Source of the DNA: Bacteroidota bacterium
GTDB lineage: Bacteria > Bacteroidota > Bacteroidia > Chitinophagales > Chitinophagaceae
NCBI GenBank assembly: GCA_023386045.1
Contig: JAEWKK010000012.1
Coordinates: 1 to 64,000 of the forward strand
Direction of reading: 5' to 3'
DNA length: 64,000 nt
Shown here: positions 8,936 through 17,714 of the stretch, piece after piece
How positions within the stretch are numbered: position 1 is the first letter of the stretch
Layout of the letters: every line of letters starts with the position of its first letter
Notes under the pieces: model-generated
Database searches by the model: none
What the model was told of the DNA's origin: nothing
What the model saw: the letters and a program-made list of their open reading frames with translations, nothing else
Program-made: the position numbers and the translations under genes

Positions 8936-10303
8936 TTAATAGCCCGGATTCTGTGTGAGTGCCGGATTGAGTAATCTTTCTGTCTCTGGAATAGGATATA
9001 GCACATCGGTCGGATCCCAGTTGCTTCCTTTTATTAACGGCATCACAACCTGCACTTCCCCCGTGCGCTTTAAATCCAGCCAACGATGCCCCCACTCCGC
9101 AAAAAATTCCATGCGCTTCTCCTTGCGGATCAAATCCTTTAGCACTGCAGCATCATTGCTGCTGGTTGCTGTCAGGCCAGCCCTCAATCGAACCTGGTTA
9201 AGATCATCCCTGGCACCACTGTTATTCCCCTGCTCCAGCCGCGCTTCTGCCCTGATCAGGTATTGCTCTGCCAATCGAAGAACCACAAGGTATTCCGATA
9301 CTGGCGTTAAGCTTTTCACCTTATACTTGAATGGATAATAATAATCCTGTCCTGATACTGTGTTCTTAGATACCCAGCTTACCTTCCGTTTATCTCCTGC
9401 CTCAAATGCTAATAGTAACCCGGGTGTAAGAGCATAAGTAGGTCTTGAAGTAGATGATGTGGGTATGAAGGTGCCTCCTTCTGCGGTATTGCCTGTATTC
9501 CCGAGTTCCCAGATGGTTTCACTGCTATTGATCAAGAACACCTGGGCAAGATTATTTACCAGACTGTATTTTCCACTTCCAATAACTGCACTGGCAGCTG
9601 CTTCTGCCAGTGTCCACTTGCCCTGGAATAAATAAACCCTGGCAAGAAGCGCTGTGGCCGTCCATTTATTAGGCCGCAGCTTTCCGGCACTTGCATATGT
9701 TTCTTTTAACTTAACGCTCGCCAGAGTCAGATCCGCAATGATCTGATCATATACCTTCTGCTTTTCTTCCCTGGCTAACCTTAAGTTCTTTGTATAGTCT
9801 GTCGTCAAAACAAGAGGAACATCGCCAAAAAGATTCACCAGGTTGAAATAATCAAAGGCCCTTACAACCTTCATTTCCCCATCAAACTGAAGCTTTATTG
9901 AATCACTCAGCCCTTTCGACTTTTCTACTCCTTCTATCACACTATTCACAGCATAGATCTGCTTGTATGAAGGGTTCCAAAAACTTGTCCTGACCGTATT
10001 ATTCTCCTTCAACAAAGAATTCTGAGTAAATGGATCTGTAATTGGAGAACTGGCCGTATTATAAATATCATCCGCTGATAAGCCAGCATACACACTCATG
10101 CCTCCATTGCTAATGGTGAAATTGGGATTGCGCATTAATACATACACTCCACTTACCGCCGACAAGGCTGTACTCTCCTCTTCGAATATGGCCCCTGATT
10201 CAATGATTTCTGCCGGCGGATCTATATCTACAAATTTTTTACAACCCCCAAATATTTCAACCAATACACAAACCAGTACAGCTATCATTACTGTTGATCG
10301 CAT
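8936..10303 (-). CDS. SusD/RagB family nutrient-binding lipoprotein
   Basis: A 455-residue lipoprotein with a lipobox ending in GGC (residues about 18-20) directly followed by KKFVDIDPP, the typical SusD N terminus. The body has the tetratricopeptide-rich SusD fold and its C-terminal signatures (RKEKRMEFFAEWGHRWLDLKR and YPIPETERLLNPALTQNPGY). It sits on the cell surface as the lid of the neighbouring SusC channel and helps capture a glycan or peptide; the substrate cannot be told from the sequence. It starts 10 bases after the end of susC. Confidence 0.95.
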   Translation of the reverse strand: MRSTVMIAVLVCVLVEIFGGCKKFVDIDPPAEIIESGAIFEEESTALSAVSGVYVLMRNPNFTISNGGMSVYAGLSADDIYNTASSPITDPFTQNSLLKENNTVRTSFWNPSYKQIYAVNSVIEGVEKSKGLSDSIKLQFDGEMKVVRAFDYFNLVNLFGDVPLVLTTDYTKNLRLAREEKQKVYDQIIADLTLASVKLKETYASAGKLRPNKWTATALLARVYLFQGKWTLAEAAASAVIGSGKYSLVNNLAQVFLINSSETIWELGNTGNTAEGGTFIPTSSTSRPTYALTPGLLLAFEAGDKRKVSWVSKNTVSGQDYYYPFKYKVKSLTPVSEYLVVLRLAEQYLIRAEARLEQGNNSGARDDLNQVRLRAGLTATSSNDAAVLKDLIRKEKRMEFFAEWGHRWLDLKRTGEVQVVMPLIKGSNWDPTDVLYPIPETERLLNPALTQNPGY

Positions 10304-10313
10304 ATAAAAAGTT

Positions 10314-13300
10314 TTAAAAAGTGATTTGAATACCTGCCGCCAGTGTTCTTAATGGCGACAGTACATTGATGTTTTTGATTTCAGGATCAGATCCCTTGTA
10401 ACCGGTTATGGTGAGCAGATTCTGTCCTTCCAAAAAAGCACGCACGACCCTACCCTTACCAAGCCATCGTTCGGGCATGGTATAGGAAAGGTTTACATTC
10501 TTAAGCCTTATATAAGAAGCGTCACTATAGGCTTCATCACTGCTGGAAAGGAAATTGGCTGCCAGATTATAAGCAATATTGCTTCCGCTGCCTGAAGTAT
10601 ACCGCTGTATCATGGCAACATCTCCTGGCTTTTGCCAGCGGTCTCTGACTACCACCGGTTGATTCCTGTAGGCAGTCCCTGGTACACTTAAACTCCTAAG
10701 GAAATTTGCCCCGGTCTGGCGCTTGAATTCAAAAAATATATCCAGTCTGAATTTTCTGTAACTGATATTATTTTGTAACCCTCCATAATACCGTGGATCT
10801 AAATCTCTGAGTAATATGCGGTCGCTGTTATCAATTTTACCATCAGCATTCTGATCCACTACATCATATAAACCCGTTGTTGCATTCACACCTGTAATAT
10901 CATAAACCTTCATGATGCTAAGCGGTTCTCCAACTATATACTGATTGGCATAGGTTGACTTTTCAATATCCGGAAAACTTACCAGCTTGTTCTTACTCAA
11001 CGTTAGCACTAACGAAGTACTCCAGTTGAAAATAGATCCAATGACAGGCCTGCCTCCTATTTGAAACTCCCATCCACTGTTCTCTACTAAAGCAGGCAGG
11101 TTCATGGCGATGAAAGTAAATCCGGTCATCGCAGGTAGTGGATAGTTGACCAGTTGGTTTCCAGACCTGTTCCGGAACCAGGCCGCAGAAATCTGTATTC
11201 TTTCCGCAAAAAAACCAAGATCAATCGCACCTTCCAGCTTGCGGTTCGATTCCCATCCCAACTCCGGGTTAAATAGCGTCAATGGCTGTAGCGAAGGCAC
11301 TCCCTGGTAAGCTATGCTTCCTACGTTCCAGGTATCAATGAATCTGAAATCCCCCACCTGGTCATTACCTGTAATTCCATAACTGCCACGCAGCTTGCCG
11401 AAACTTAAAAACGGTAGCCTTTCCTTCATCCCTCGCTCACTTGAAAAAACCCAGGCTACCCCTGCTGCCCCAAAATTGTTGAATCGGTCTTTTTGCCCAA
11501 AACGGCTGGTCCCATCCCGCCTTCCTGACAAATTCAGGATGTACCGGTCCTTTACATTATAATTTACCCTTGAAAAAACTGCAGTATATCTGTAATGGGT
11601 GCTGGAACTCCTGTTCTTTACCAAACCCGCACCTGCAATTGAACCCAATAGCAGGTCACTGGTGTAATTAGTACCTTCTGCTATCAGTCCAGACCCCTCG
11701 TTTTCCTGCCAGCTGGCACCCATTAACAACAACAGTTTTCCGGGTCCAATACGCACCATATATTCGGCCTGTGGCTCCATGATCCAACTTTGCTTCAATG
11801 ATTTTGAAAAATTGGCCGATGGCAATGTATTGCTGTAAGGATCAATTGAGGTGGAAGGCGAGAGCCTTTTTTCTTCCCCGATCATATTGTTATAACCCAT
11901 ATTCGCTCGTAAAACCAACCCTTTAAATGCTTTTACCTCCACCTGCATATTACTGAGCAGGCTTCTGAAAACCCCCTCATATTTTTCCTGAAGCATGGCT
12001 AATGGATTGGCATAATCAATTAAACCACCACTTCGGAAACTAACACCTCCTTCTTCCCAGGCCAGCTTCCCGGAAGAATCATATAGCCGCTGATTGGGTG
12101 CACGGTTGACGTAGGCTGCCAGGTCAGGAACCGGCAACTGGCTCCTGCTCTGGCTGTAACCTGCCGTCAGGCTCAATACCAGCCTGTTTTCCCAGGCCTG
12201 GTGATTGATATTGCTATGGATGGACAAACGGCTATTTGCCTGATCTGTAGGCATCACCGTGGTTTCCCTGGAATAACCTCCTCTGATCAAAAAACGGGTG
12301 GCCGCTGTTCCTCCTGATAAGGATAGCTGCATATTCCCTGTCCTCGCCGTATGACCAATGAGCAGCTTTTTGAAATCCGTATACCTCGTGGTATCCCACA
12401 ATAAGAGATCCGGCGCAGTTGACACCTGCGGTACAATCCCATCCTGCACAAATGCTTCTCTTCTCATCTCCAGGTATTCCCGGGTATTTAAAAAATCCAT
12501 GGTTCGCGTTACCCGGCTCCAGCCTGTATAGGCCGAAAAATCAATTACCGTCTTGCCGTTCTTTCCTTTACGGGTAGTAATCAACACCACTCCATTAGCA
12601 CCACGGCTCCCGTATATGGCGGTGGCATCGGCATCCTTCAGAACTTCAATACTTTCAATATCCTGTGGATTAAGGAGGTTAAATGGACTCAACCCCGCCG
12701 ACAGACTCGAAACGCTGGCTGCATTCGAGAGCTGATTAATAGACTCATTGCCGGCTGCAAAGGGCACTCCATCCACGATGAATAAGGGCTCTGACCCTTG
12801 CGCCAGGGAATTACGTCCCCTGATCTGAACTGTAAACGAAGAGCCGGGAACCCCGCTGCTCTGTGTAACTTGTAAACCAGCTATCCGGCCCTGCAATGCG
12901 GCTAATGGATTGCTTACTGGCTGCTTCGAAATCTCCTCACCGCTAACCTTTCCAATATTACCTGTATTGAGCCTGCGCGTGGTAGTGCCATAGGCCATTA
13001 CAATGGTTTCATCTAACCTCCCTATGCTGGTAACTAAAAGGATCTCACCATTCCATCCTGATGTTAAAGGAACTTCTCTGCCTTCAAATCCAATGCTGCT
13101 GATGACAAGCGTTTTCCCTATACCTCCATTAGCTATACTAAAAAAACCTTCTTGGTCAGTTGCCGTACCTACACCGGTTTCCTTCACCCTTACCGTGGCT
13201 CCTGCAATAGGCTCCCTGCTTTCAGTTAAAATCCGCCCCCTGACGGGCTCACTTTTGTACTCCTGTGTTCTTTCAACGGCCTGGATGGTTTTTGCAAAGA

Positions 13301-13646
13301 CGATAATGGAAAAATCCTCCCTCCTGAAACTAAAAGGCTGGCCTGCAAAACAGGCCTCAAGGAATTCTTCTATTGCTGCGTTTTTTAATTGTAAGGTTAC
13401 AGGCTTTGCCTGTTTCATATCTGCTTCTGCGTAAATGAACCTGTAAGCTGTTTGTTTCTCAACTTCACGGAATAGCTTTTGGGGTAACTCCCTTTTTACC
13501 GAAAGAGTGATGGTTTGAGAATAAACTTTTTGATTGGGAAATATGCAATACAGCAATAAAACCAGTCCTGATAAAAAATACCGCCACGTTTGTCCTGTTT
13601 TGAACACAGGCCGGCAGCTTCTCATGCAATTAGCAATGGAATGCAT
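10314..13646 (-). CDS. SusC/RagA TonB-dependent outer-membrane transporter with STN domain
   Basis: A 1110-residue transporter. After the signal peptide (LSGLVLLLYCIFPNQKVYS) comes an STN domain (about 45-115), a carboxypeptidase-D regulatory-like domain (about 135-215), the plug (about 220-365, with the motifs ALQGRIAGLQVTQSSG, PLFIVDGVP and EVLKDADATAIYGSRGANGV) and the 22-strand barrel ending in the outer-membrane signal TLAAGIQITF. The STN domain, combined with FecR and an ECF sigma next door, shows a trans-envelope signalling transporter: substrate binding outside is relayed to FecR and induces the locus. The start may be at 13646 or at the in-frame ATG at 13625. Confidence 0.95.
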   Translation of the reverse strand: MHSIANCMRSCRPVFKTGQTWRYFLSGLVLLLYCIFPNQKVYSQTITLSVKRELPQKLFREVEKQTAYRFIYAEADMKQAKPVTLQLKNAAIEEFLEACFAGQPFSFRREDFSIIVFAKTIQAVERTQEYKSEPVRGRILTESREPIAGATVRVKETGVGTATDQEGFFSIANGGIGKTLVISSIGFEGREVPLTSGWNGEILLVTSIGRLDETIVMAYGTTTRRLNTGNIGKVSGEEISKQPVSNPLAALQGRIAGLQVTQSSGVPGSSFTVQIRGRNSLAQGSEPLFIVDGVPFAAGNESINQLSNAASVSSLSAGLSPFNLLNPQDIESIEVLKDADATAIYGSRGANGVVLITTRKGKNGKTVIDFSAYTGWSRVTRTMDFLNTREYLEMRREAFVQDGIVPQVSTAPDLLLWDTTRYTDFKKLLIGHTARTGNMQLSLSGGTAATRFLIRGGYSRETTVMPTDQANSRLSIHSNINHQAWENRLVLSLTAGYSQSRSQLPVPDLAAYVNRAPNQRLYDSSGKLAWEEGGVSFRSGGLIDYANPLAMLQEKYEGVFRSLLSNMQVEVKAFKGLVLRANMGYNNMIGEEKRLSPSTSIDPYSNTLPSANFSKSLKQSWIMEPQAEYMVRIGPGKLLLLMGASWQENEGSGLIAEGTNYTSDLLLGSIAGAGLVKNRSSSTHYRYTAVFSRVNYNVKDRYILNLSGRRDGTSRFGQKDRFNNFGAAGVAWVFSSERGMKERLPFLSFGKLRGSYGITGNDQVGDFRFIDTWNVGSIAYQGVPSLQPLTLFNPELGWESNRKLEGAIDLGFFAERIQISAAWFRNRSGNQLVNYPLPAMTGFTFIAMNLPALVENSGWEFQIGGRPVIGSIFNWSTSLVLTLSKNKLVSFPDIEKSTYANQYIVGEPLSIMKVYDITGVNATTGLYDVVDQNADGKIDNSDRILLRDLDPRYYGGLQNNISYRKFRLDIFFEFKRQTGANFLRSLSVPGTAYRNQPVVVRDRWQKPGDVAMIQRYTSGSGSNIAYNLAANFLSSSDEAYSDASYIRLKNVNLSYTMPERWLGKGRVVRAFLEGQNLLTITGYKGSDPEIKNINVLSPLRTLAAGIQITF

Positions 13647-13707
13647 AGATTTGTCTTGTTTGGGTTTCTGAATGATGATTTACCTTGTCTTCTATTGCCC
13701 AGACCTG

Positions 13708-13742
13708 ACCGCTGCGGGTGCAACCGTGAGCGGTTTTTTTTG
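13708..13742 (+). terminator. Terminator-like hairpin in the susC leader (plus strand)
   Basis: ACCGCT and AGCGGT form a 6-bp stem with a GC-rich inner part, followed on the plus strand by eight T. No plus-strand gene ends here; the minus strand is the 150-base leader between fecR and susC. It could end a small plus-strand RNA antisense to that leader, or be a chance structure. Confidence 0.35.
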
Positions 13743-13808
13743 GCCTGTCTTTACTTTCCCGGGATAAAGCTTCAGACCAGGGCAATTATTTTTCCTAAGA
13801 ATATTTTT

Positions 13809-14993
13809 TTAAAATGATGAATCAGTAATTGTAAGTGTTTTTCCTTTCAAACTATAGTGTACCCTCTTTGTTTGTTCCAGGTAATTCATGATCTTTTCCA
13901 AAGTCCAGGATTTGCTAAAACTGCCGCTGAACTTTTCATTCACATGACTATGATTGACTATCTCAACATCATACCACCTTCCAAGGGTTCTTAAAATCCC
14001 ATCTAATGGAACTTCGCGGAATATAAATTCTCCATGCCGCCAGGCAATTATTTTTTCAATATCCGCATTGGGTAAAGTATGTAATCGCCTGTCAAGATAA
14101 ATGGCTTGCTCTCCTGGCTTTAACAAGGATTGCTGGTTTCCAGCCAATAGCTTTACACTTCCTTCTATTAATGTGGTTGACATCCAATTTTCATCAGGGT
14201 ATGCATTTACATTAAAACTTGTTCCTAACACCGTAATGGAAACATCTTTTGCTGATACAATAAAAGGCTGATCTTCCTTCCTGGCTATCTCAAAATAACC
14301 TTCTCCTGTTAGTTGAACCTTTCGCTCCTTACTGCCAAATGCAATAGGAAATTCCAAAACTGATTCAGCGTTCAATTCTATCCTGCTTCCATCAGCTAAT
14401 ATCAAACTGTATTGCTTTCCTCTGGGAACCCGCAACGTATTGATTCCTTCACTATAAATGGAGTCGGGTACATCATATAGAGAAACCTGCCTTTCTTTTT
14501 TATTAATACTGATGCTCCCAATTCCCTGAATTCCTTCACCTAAACTATCCAGGTTTACCTCCCTGCCATCCGCAAGGGTTAGTATAACATCGCTGTTTTC
14601 AGTGAATCTTGTTGCAGCCTGATTGTTTTCCTGCTTTTGATTTAAGAACATAACAATACCAATGCCGGCTAATAATAAAACGCAGGCTGCAATCCCAGGT
14701 AACAGAATTTTTGTCCAGCTGCGCGACTTGCGGTCTTTCATTTTTTCCAGGATCCTCCTGTTTGCCTTTTCCATATCCATCTGCTGAAACCAGTTGATAG
14801 ATTCTATTAACCGGTTTTCATCAGTTGATTCTTCAAAGAACAAAAGATTTTCCTGGCTCGCTTCTATCCACCGATCTAATTCCTCTCTTTCCACTGCAGT
14901 AATCCTGCCTTCTATAAAGGAAGCAATCAGGTAAGCAGTCCGGTGCAAACGGGTAAAATCTTGATCGTCTTCTGGAATTTTATAAGGCCTCAT
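13809..14993 (-). CDS. FecR-family anti-sigma factor
   Basis: A 394-residue inner-membrane protein. A cytoplasmic N-terminal part (about 1-92) contains the DUF4880-like sequence LDRWIEASQENLLFFEE, then one transmembrane helix (about 96-114, LLPGIAACVLLLAGIGIVMF), then the periplasmic FecR domain (about 170-275, with LRVPRGKQYSLILADGS and GSRIELN...G.YFEIARKEDQPF) and a C-terminal DUF4974 domain (about 320-394). It keeps the ECF sigma factor at 15125 inactive and receives the signal from the STN domain of SusC. The order sigma, FecR, SusC, SusD is classic for Bacteroidota. Confidence 0.95.
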   Translation of the reverse strand: MRPYKIPEDDQDFTRLHRTAYLIASFIEGRITAVEREELDRWIEASQENLLFFEESTDENRLIESINWFQQMDMEKANRRILEKMKDRKSRSWTKILLPGIAACVLLLAGIGIVMFLNQKQENNQAATRFTENSDVILTLADGREVNLDSLGEGIQGIGSISINKKERQVSLYDVPDSIYSEGINTLRVPRGKQYSLILADGSRIELNAESVLEFPIAFGSKERKVQLTGEGYFEIARKEDQPFIVSAKDVSITVLGTSFNVNAYPDENWMSTTLIEGSVKLLAGNQQSLLKPGEQAIYLDRRLHTLPNADIEKIIAWRHGEFIFREVPLDGILRTLGRWYDVEIVNHSHVNEKFSGSFSKSWTLEKIMNYLEQTKRVHYSLKGKTLTITDSSF

Positions 14994-15124
14994 AAATAAT
15001 AATCAACGCTTCGTATTGTTCTTACTTCTGGTAGAATACGTAAAGACCAGCCATTTCATTTACGAGGTAGCAAAAAAAAACAGGAATAAGGTTTTTAAAA
15101 GCTTATGGCACTGACTCCAGGGAA

Positions 15125-15691
15125 TCAAAAAACAAGTAAAAGCCGTATAAAACCAAGACGGTTACGAAGCAGTTCAATGCCCCTGGCTTTTTGTACCCTT
15201 ACTGTATTGATGGAAATCCCTAATTCAGCGGAAACCTCTTTGGGTGTCTTGCCTTCAATAAACAGCATTTGGAGGACCTGGCGGCATTTAGGTGAGAGGT
15301 AATGCATAGCCCCTAATATTTCCGATAGCATTTCCGCGTAAATGATCTTTTGGTCTGCTGCTGCCACCATTTTTTCAGGATCAAATTGCCCCTCTTTTTG
15401 AAATACTTCGAATGATTTTCTTCGTCTTAAGAGGTCTATGCAGGCATTTTTTCCAACACGGTACAAAAAAGCTTTTAGATTTTCAGTACTTGAAAATTGG
15501 TGATGTTGGTCCCATGCCTTGAGAAAACATTCATCTGCTACATCCTCCGCTTCCCCCTGGTTTTTCAGAAGACTGAAAGCAAAAAAAGACAAGGCAGGAA
15601 AATATTGATCAAAAAAATATATGAAAGCTCCCGGATCCCCTTTTCGAAAGGAATCAAAAGCATGATCTTCAGTATTGAATTTTTTTGACAA
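15125..15691 (-). CDS. ECF RNA polymerase sigma factor (Bacteroidota type)
   Basis: An extracytoplasmic-function sigma factor of about 188 residues. Region 2 includes YFFDQYFPALSFFAFSLL and EDVADECFLKAWD; region 4 includes LSPKCRQVLQMLFIEGKT, then SAELGISINTVRVQKARG, the HTH that reads the -35 element. It directs transcription of the SusCD locus when released by FecR. The frame stays open up to 15886, but I take the TTG at 15691 as the start: the upstream part is encoded by a long palindrome, and family members start a few residues before DHAFDSFRKGD. An AGGGAG lies just before the TTG. FecR follows 130 bases downstream. Confidence 0.88.
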   Translation of the reverse strand: MSKKFNTEDHAFDSFRKGDPGAFIYFFDQYFPALSFFAFSLLKNQGEAEDVADECFLKAWDQHHQFSSTENLKAFLYRVGKNACIDLLRRRKSFEVFQKEGQFDPEKMVAAADQKIIYAEMLSEILGAMHYLSPKCRQVLQMLFIEGKTPKEVSAELGISINTVRVQKARGIELLRNRLGFIRLLLVF

Positions 15692-15753
15692 GCTCCCTCT
15701 TATTACAGGTTCTTTGGAGCCGGGAGAAAAAAGATGGCGCAGGTCTCCACTTA

Positions 15754-15865
15754 CCGTTATTGAGGCCCTCGGAGAGCCCGACCACGAATAAGGGAGCCCA
15801 CGCCAAAACGTGAGCCCTTGCTTATCATCCCATGGTCTTTGAAATTTCCGAGGTTTCAATAACGG
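15754..15865. repeat. Long imperfect palindrome upstream of the ECF sigma gene
   Basis: The outer arms CCGTTATTGAGGCCCTCGG (15754-15772) and CCGAGGTTTCAATAACGG (15848-15865) are inverted copies with few mismatches. The inside is also inverted: AAGGGAGCCCACG and CGTGAGCCCTT around 15790-15819. As RNA it would make one long stem-loop of about 112 bases in the sigma gene leader; as DNA it looks like a small non-coding palindromic repeat that may be spread in the genome. It is more GC-rich than its surroundings. The GTT and AAC face the wrong way round for an attC site. Confidence 0.6.
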
Positions 15866-15994
15866 GACTCCAAGCGAAAGCTTCAATTAGTTAATGAAGA
15901 ATTCGCAAATTAGTTTAACACTGTAAATATAAATAATTTGCCTATACCAATATAGGCATGACCAGAATTTAGTTTGGCTTTCTTGCACACTTTG

Positions 15995-16237
15995 ATGAGC
16001 AAGAAAATCCTTAAAAGCAAAATCGACTGGTTTATTGTAAATCAGGTAAGAGAAAAAAGGTTGGAAAAAAACCTTTCTCAGGATGATATTGCTATACATC
16101 TGGATTTATCCAAAGGCTATATTGGACATATCGAGAGCCCCAATTTCATTGCAAAATACAATACTGGCCATTTAAATGAACTGGCCAAATTATTCAAATG
16201 TTCGCCCAGGGAATTTTTACCGGAAAAAGCTTTATAA
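15995..16237 (+). CDS. XRE-family helix-turn-helix regulator
   Basis: A small DNA-binding protein of 80 residues (from the ATG at 15995, giving MSKKILKSKI; the in-frame ATG at 15974 adds seven residues). It consists of one Cro/C1-type HTH: QVREKRLEKNLSQDDIAIHL, then SKGYIGHIESPN in the recognition helix, and a C-terminal helix with ELAKLFKCSPREFL. Such solo HTH proteins usually regulate themselves or a neighbour. It stands apart from other genes; a small RNA-like unit follows it on the same strand. Confidence 0.8.
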   Translation: MSKKILKSKIDWFIVNQVREKRLEKNLSQDDIAIHLDLSKGYIGHIESPNFIAKYNTGHLNELAKLFKCSPREFLPEKAL

Positions 16238-16328
16238 CTGGCCTAACATGATCTTTCGCTTCATAAATCATTGCGAAAAAAAACAATTCCACCTGTGAAA
16301 AACACCAAATGATAATGAAGAATTACCC

Positions 16329-16361
16329 TTGTAAAAACGGACGTACCCCTTAATAACTTTG
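16329..16361 (+). promoter_or_regulatory. Bacteroidota-type promoter
   Basis: TTG at 16329-16331 and TAACTTTG at 16354-16361, 22 bases apart, fit the Bacteroidota vegetative consensus (TTTG, 19-23 bases, TAnnTTTG). Transcription would begin near 16367. The only thing downstream on this strand is a terminator hairpin. Confidence 0.55.
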
Positions 16362-16366
16362 TGTTA

Positions 16367-16422
16367 GATAACGTTATAAACCAATTGGCTGAAGATCGGG
16401 ATTACCCCCGGTCTTTTTTTTT
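16367..16422 (+). ncRNA. Candidate small RNA with own promoter and terminator
   Basis: A unit of about 56 bases begins right after the promoter at 16329-16361 and ends in an intrinsic terminator: stem GATCGGG / CCCCGGTC (16394-16413) followed by nine T (16414-16422). It holds no open reading frame; the start region is GTTAGATAACGTTATAAACC, itself partly palindromic (ATAACGTTAT). No gene follows on this strand, since the ArsR gene is convergent. This arrangement is what a small trans-acting or antisense RNA gene looks like; the short length is a reservation, and it could instead be a decayed leader. Confidence 0.45.
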
Positions 16423-16495
16423 AACCACCATTGTGTATTTATCTGGTATCTGCCTTTAATATGCAAGGCTGATCCAATATTTTCAAAAGCCACAC

Positions 16496-16810
16496 TTACC
16501 CTGCAATCATCTTTACAGCAATTTCCTCTACACCCTTTAATCTTTCATAATTCACAGAATAAAAAATACACTTTCTTTCCCTTTGAGTTTTTACAAATCC
16601 CGCATTCCTTAAAATTGCCAGGTGCTGGGAAACTAAAGATTGATCCAGTTCCATCTTTGTGTAAATATCCGTAACCTTCATCCTGCCCTGTTTATGAAGA
16701 AGCATTAATAGTTGCTGACGCAGTTTGTGATTGACAGCACGGAAAACCAGACTACTATTTTTAATTTCATGACTTCGTATGTCCAGCTCCGTTATATCTA
16801 AAGATTCCAT
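16496..16810 (-). CDS. ArsR-family winged-helix regulator
   Basis: A 104-residue regulator with one winged-helix domain: RAVNHKLRQQLLMLLHKQGRM, then MELDQSLVSQHLAILRNAGFV (recognition helix) and TQRERKCIFYSVN (wing). This is the ArsR/SmtB fold. The metal-binding cysteines of the classic ArsR (CxC in helix 3) are absent, so the signal is not obviously arsenic or zinc. It has no operon partner in view and is convergent with the candidate small RNA. Confidence 0.85.
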   Translation of the reverse strand: MESLDITELDIRSHEIKNSSLVFRAVNHKLRQQLLMLLHKQGRMKVTDIYTKMELDQSLVSQHLAILRNAGFVKTQRERKCIFYSVNYERLKGVEEIAVKMIAG

Positions 16811-17069
16811 GGCTCCAAATTAATAATCAAATAGGAATAAAAGAAATGTGACCTGTTTTCTGCTCTATTACATCTCGTGCGAGTATGGCATCCTTCAAGT
16901 TCCAGTTTTTCTTATTCGTCTTCTAATGATTTAATAGAAATAAAAAAGGGAACCAATAGTAATGATTCCCTCCGAAACTGTTTTGCAATCATTGCAATCC
17001 CCGAAATATTTTCCACACCCAGGTCACCCAGATAAAGTTTTATACATTGAATAGAACTATGAGTGTTAT

Positions 17070-17639
17070 TTACTTGGCTAAAAAAGCTTTTATTAACTCA
17101 ATTGTTTTTAAAGGCTCTTCAATATATGTATTATGGCCGCTTTTCTCAAATAGAACAAACTGAGCTTGCGGACAATACTCCCTATACTTAACCATCATCC
17201 ATGGTACAGCAACCCGATCATACCTGCCTGCCAAAATCAGGATTGGCATTTTTAATCTGTTTAAGTCATCCCGATAATCAAAATTCCCAATATCACTTGA
17301 TGCAATAAAATCACCATCATTGCCTGTCATTTGGTAATAAAGTTTGTAATTGAACCTGTTCGGGTAGGATATTTGTTTTCGATTGACAAAATTGTTAGGG
17401 TTGTAAACATACAAAAATTCGTAAGGCACACGCCTGTAAATTACCTGATGTAATAAATCAATGGATTGATAACCTTGTTTCCGTATAATCATCAAACTAT
17501 CCCAAATTTCAGGAAAATTGGTTTTTATTTCCCTGTTAAAATTATCATCACTTTCCTGCCACATGGCATTACTATGAAAAGGCACCGATAGAATTAAATG
17601 ATTTACATGCTTATTAGGAATTATTTTATTGACAAAGGG
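17070..17639 (-). pseudogene. Prolyl iminopeptidase-like alpha/beta hydrolase, 5' truncated
   Basis: The C-terminal half of an alpha/beta hydrolase of the prolyl iminopeptidase type (family S33, usually about 300-330 residues). The retained part has MPILILAGRYDRVAVPW (acid residue D of the triad) and FEKSGHNTYIEEP (triad H). The nucleophile serine (G.SxG) and the HGGPG loop are missing. Homologous-looking codons reach back past the first ATG (17585) to about 17639 (PFVNKIIPNKHVNHLIL) where they meet a terminator for the next gene, so the 5' half was lost. It is not the other half of the hydrolase at 20540-20941, which belongs to a different subgroup. Confidence 0.6.
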
Positions 17640-17646
17640 AATTTAT

Positions 17647-17681
17647 AAAAAAAGCTGACTACATAACTATAGCCAGCTTTT
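17647..17681 (-). terminator. Terminator of the T9SS protein gene
   Basis: AAAAGCTG and CAGCTTTT form the outer stem, with GCTA/TAGT continuing inside; on the minus strand a T run follows. It lies about 30 bases after the stop of the gene at 17715. Confidence 0.7.
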
Positions 17682-17714
17682 CAAATTGAATGATGTAAAA
17701 TTTACTTCAATATT

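Noticed and set aside
8926..9006. Longer start for the TlpA-like protein
   Set aside because: The added 27 residues lie in susD and put a charged segment before the signal peptide.
15754..15865. attC-like site upstream of the ECF sigma gene
   Set aside because: GTT and AAC point the wrong way (GTT first, AAC last), and no cassette gene is beside it.
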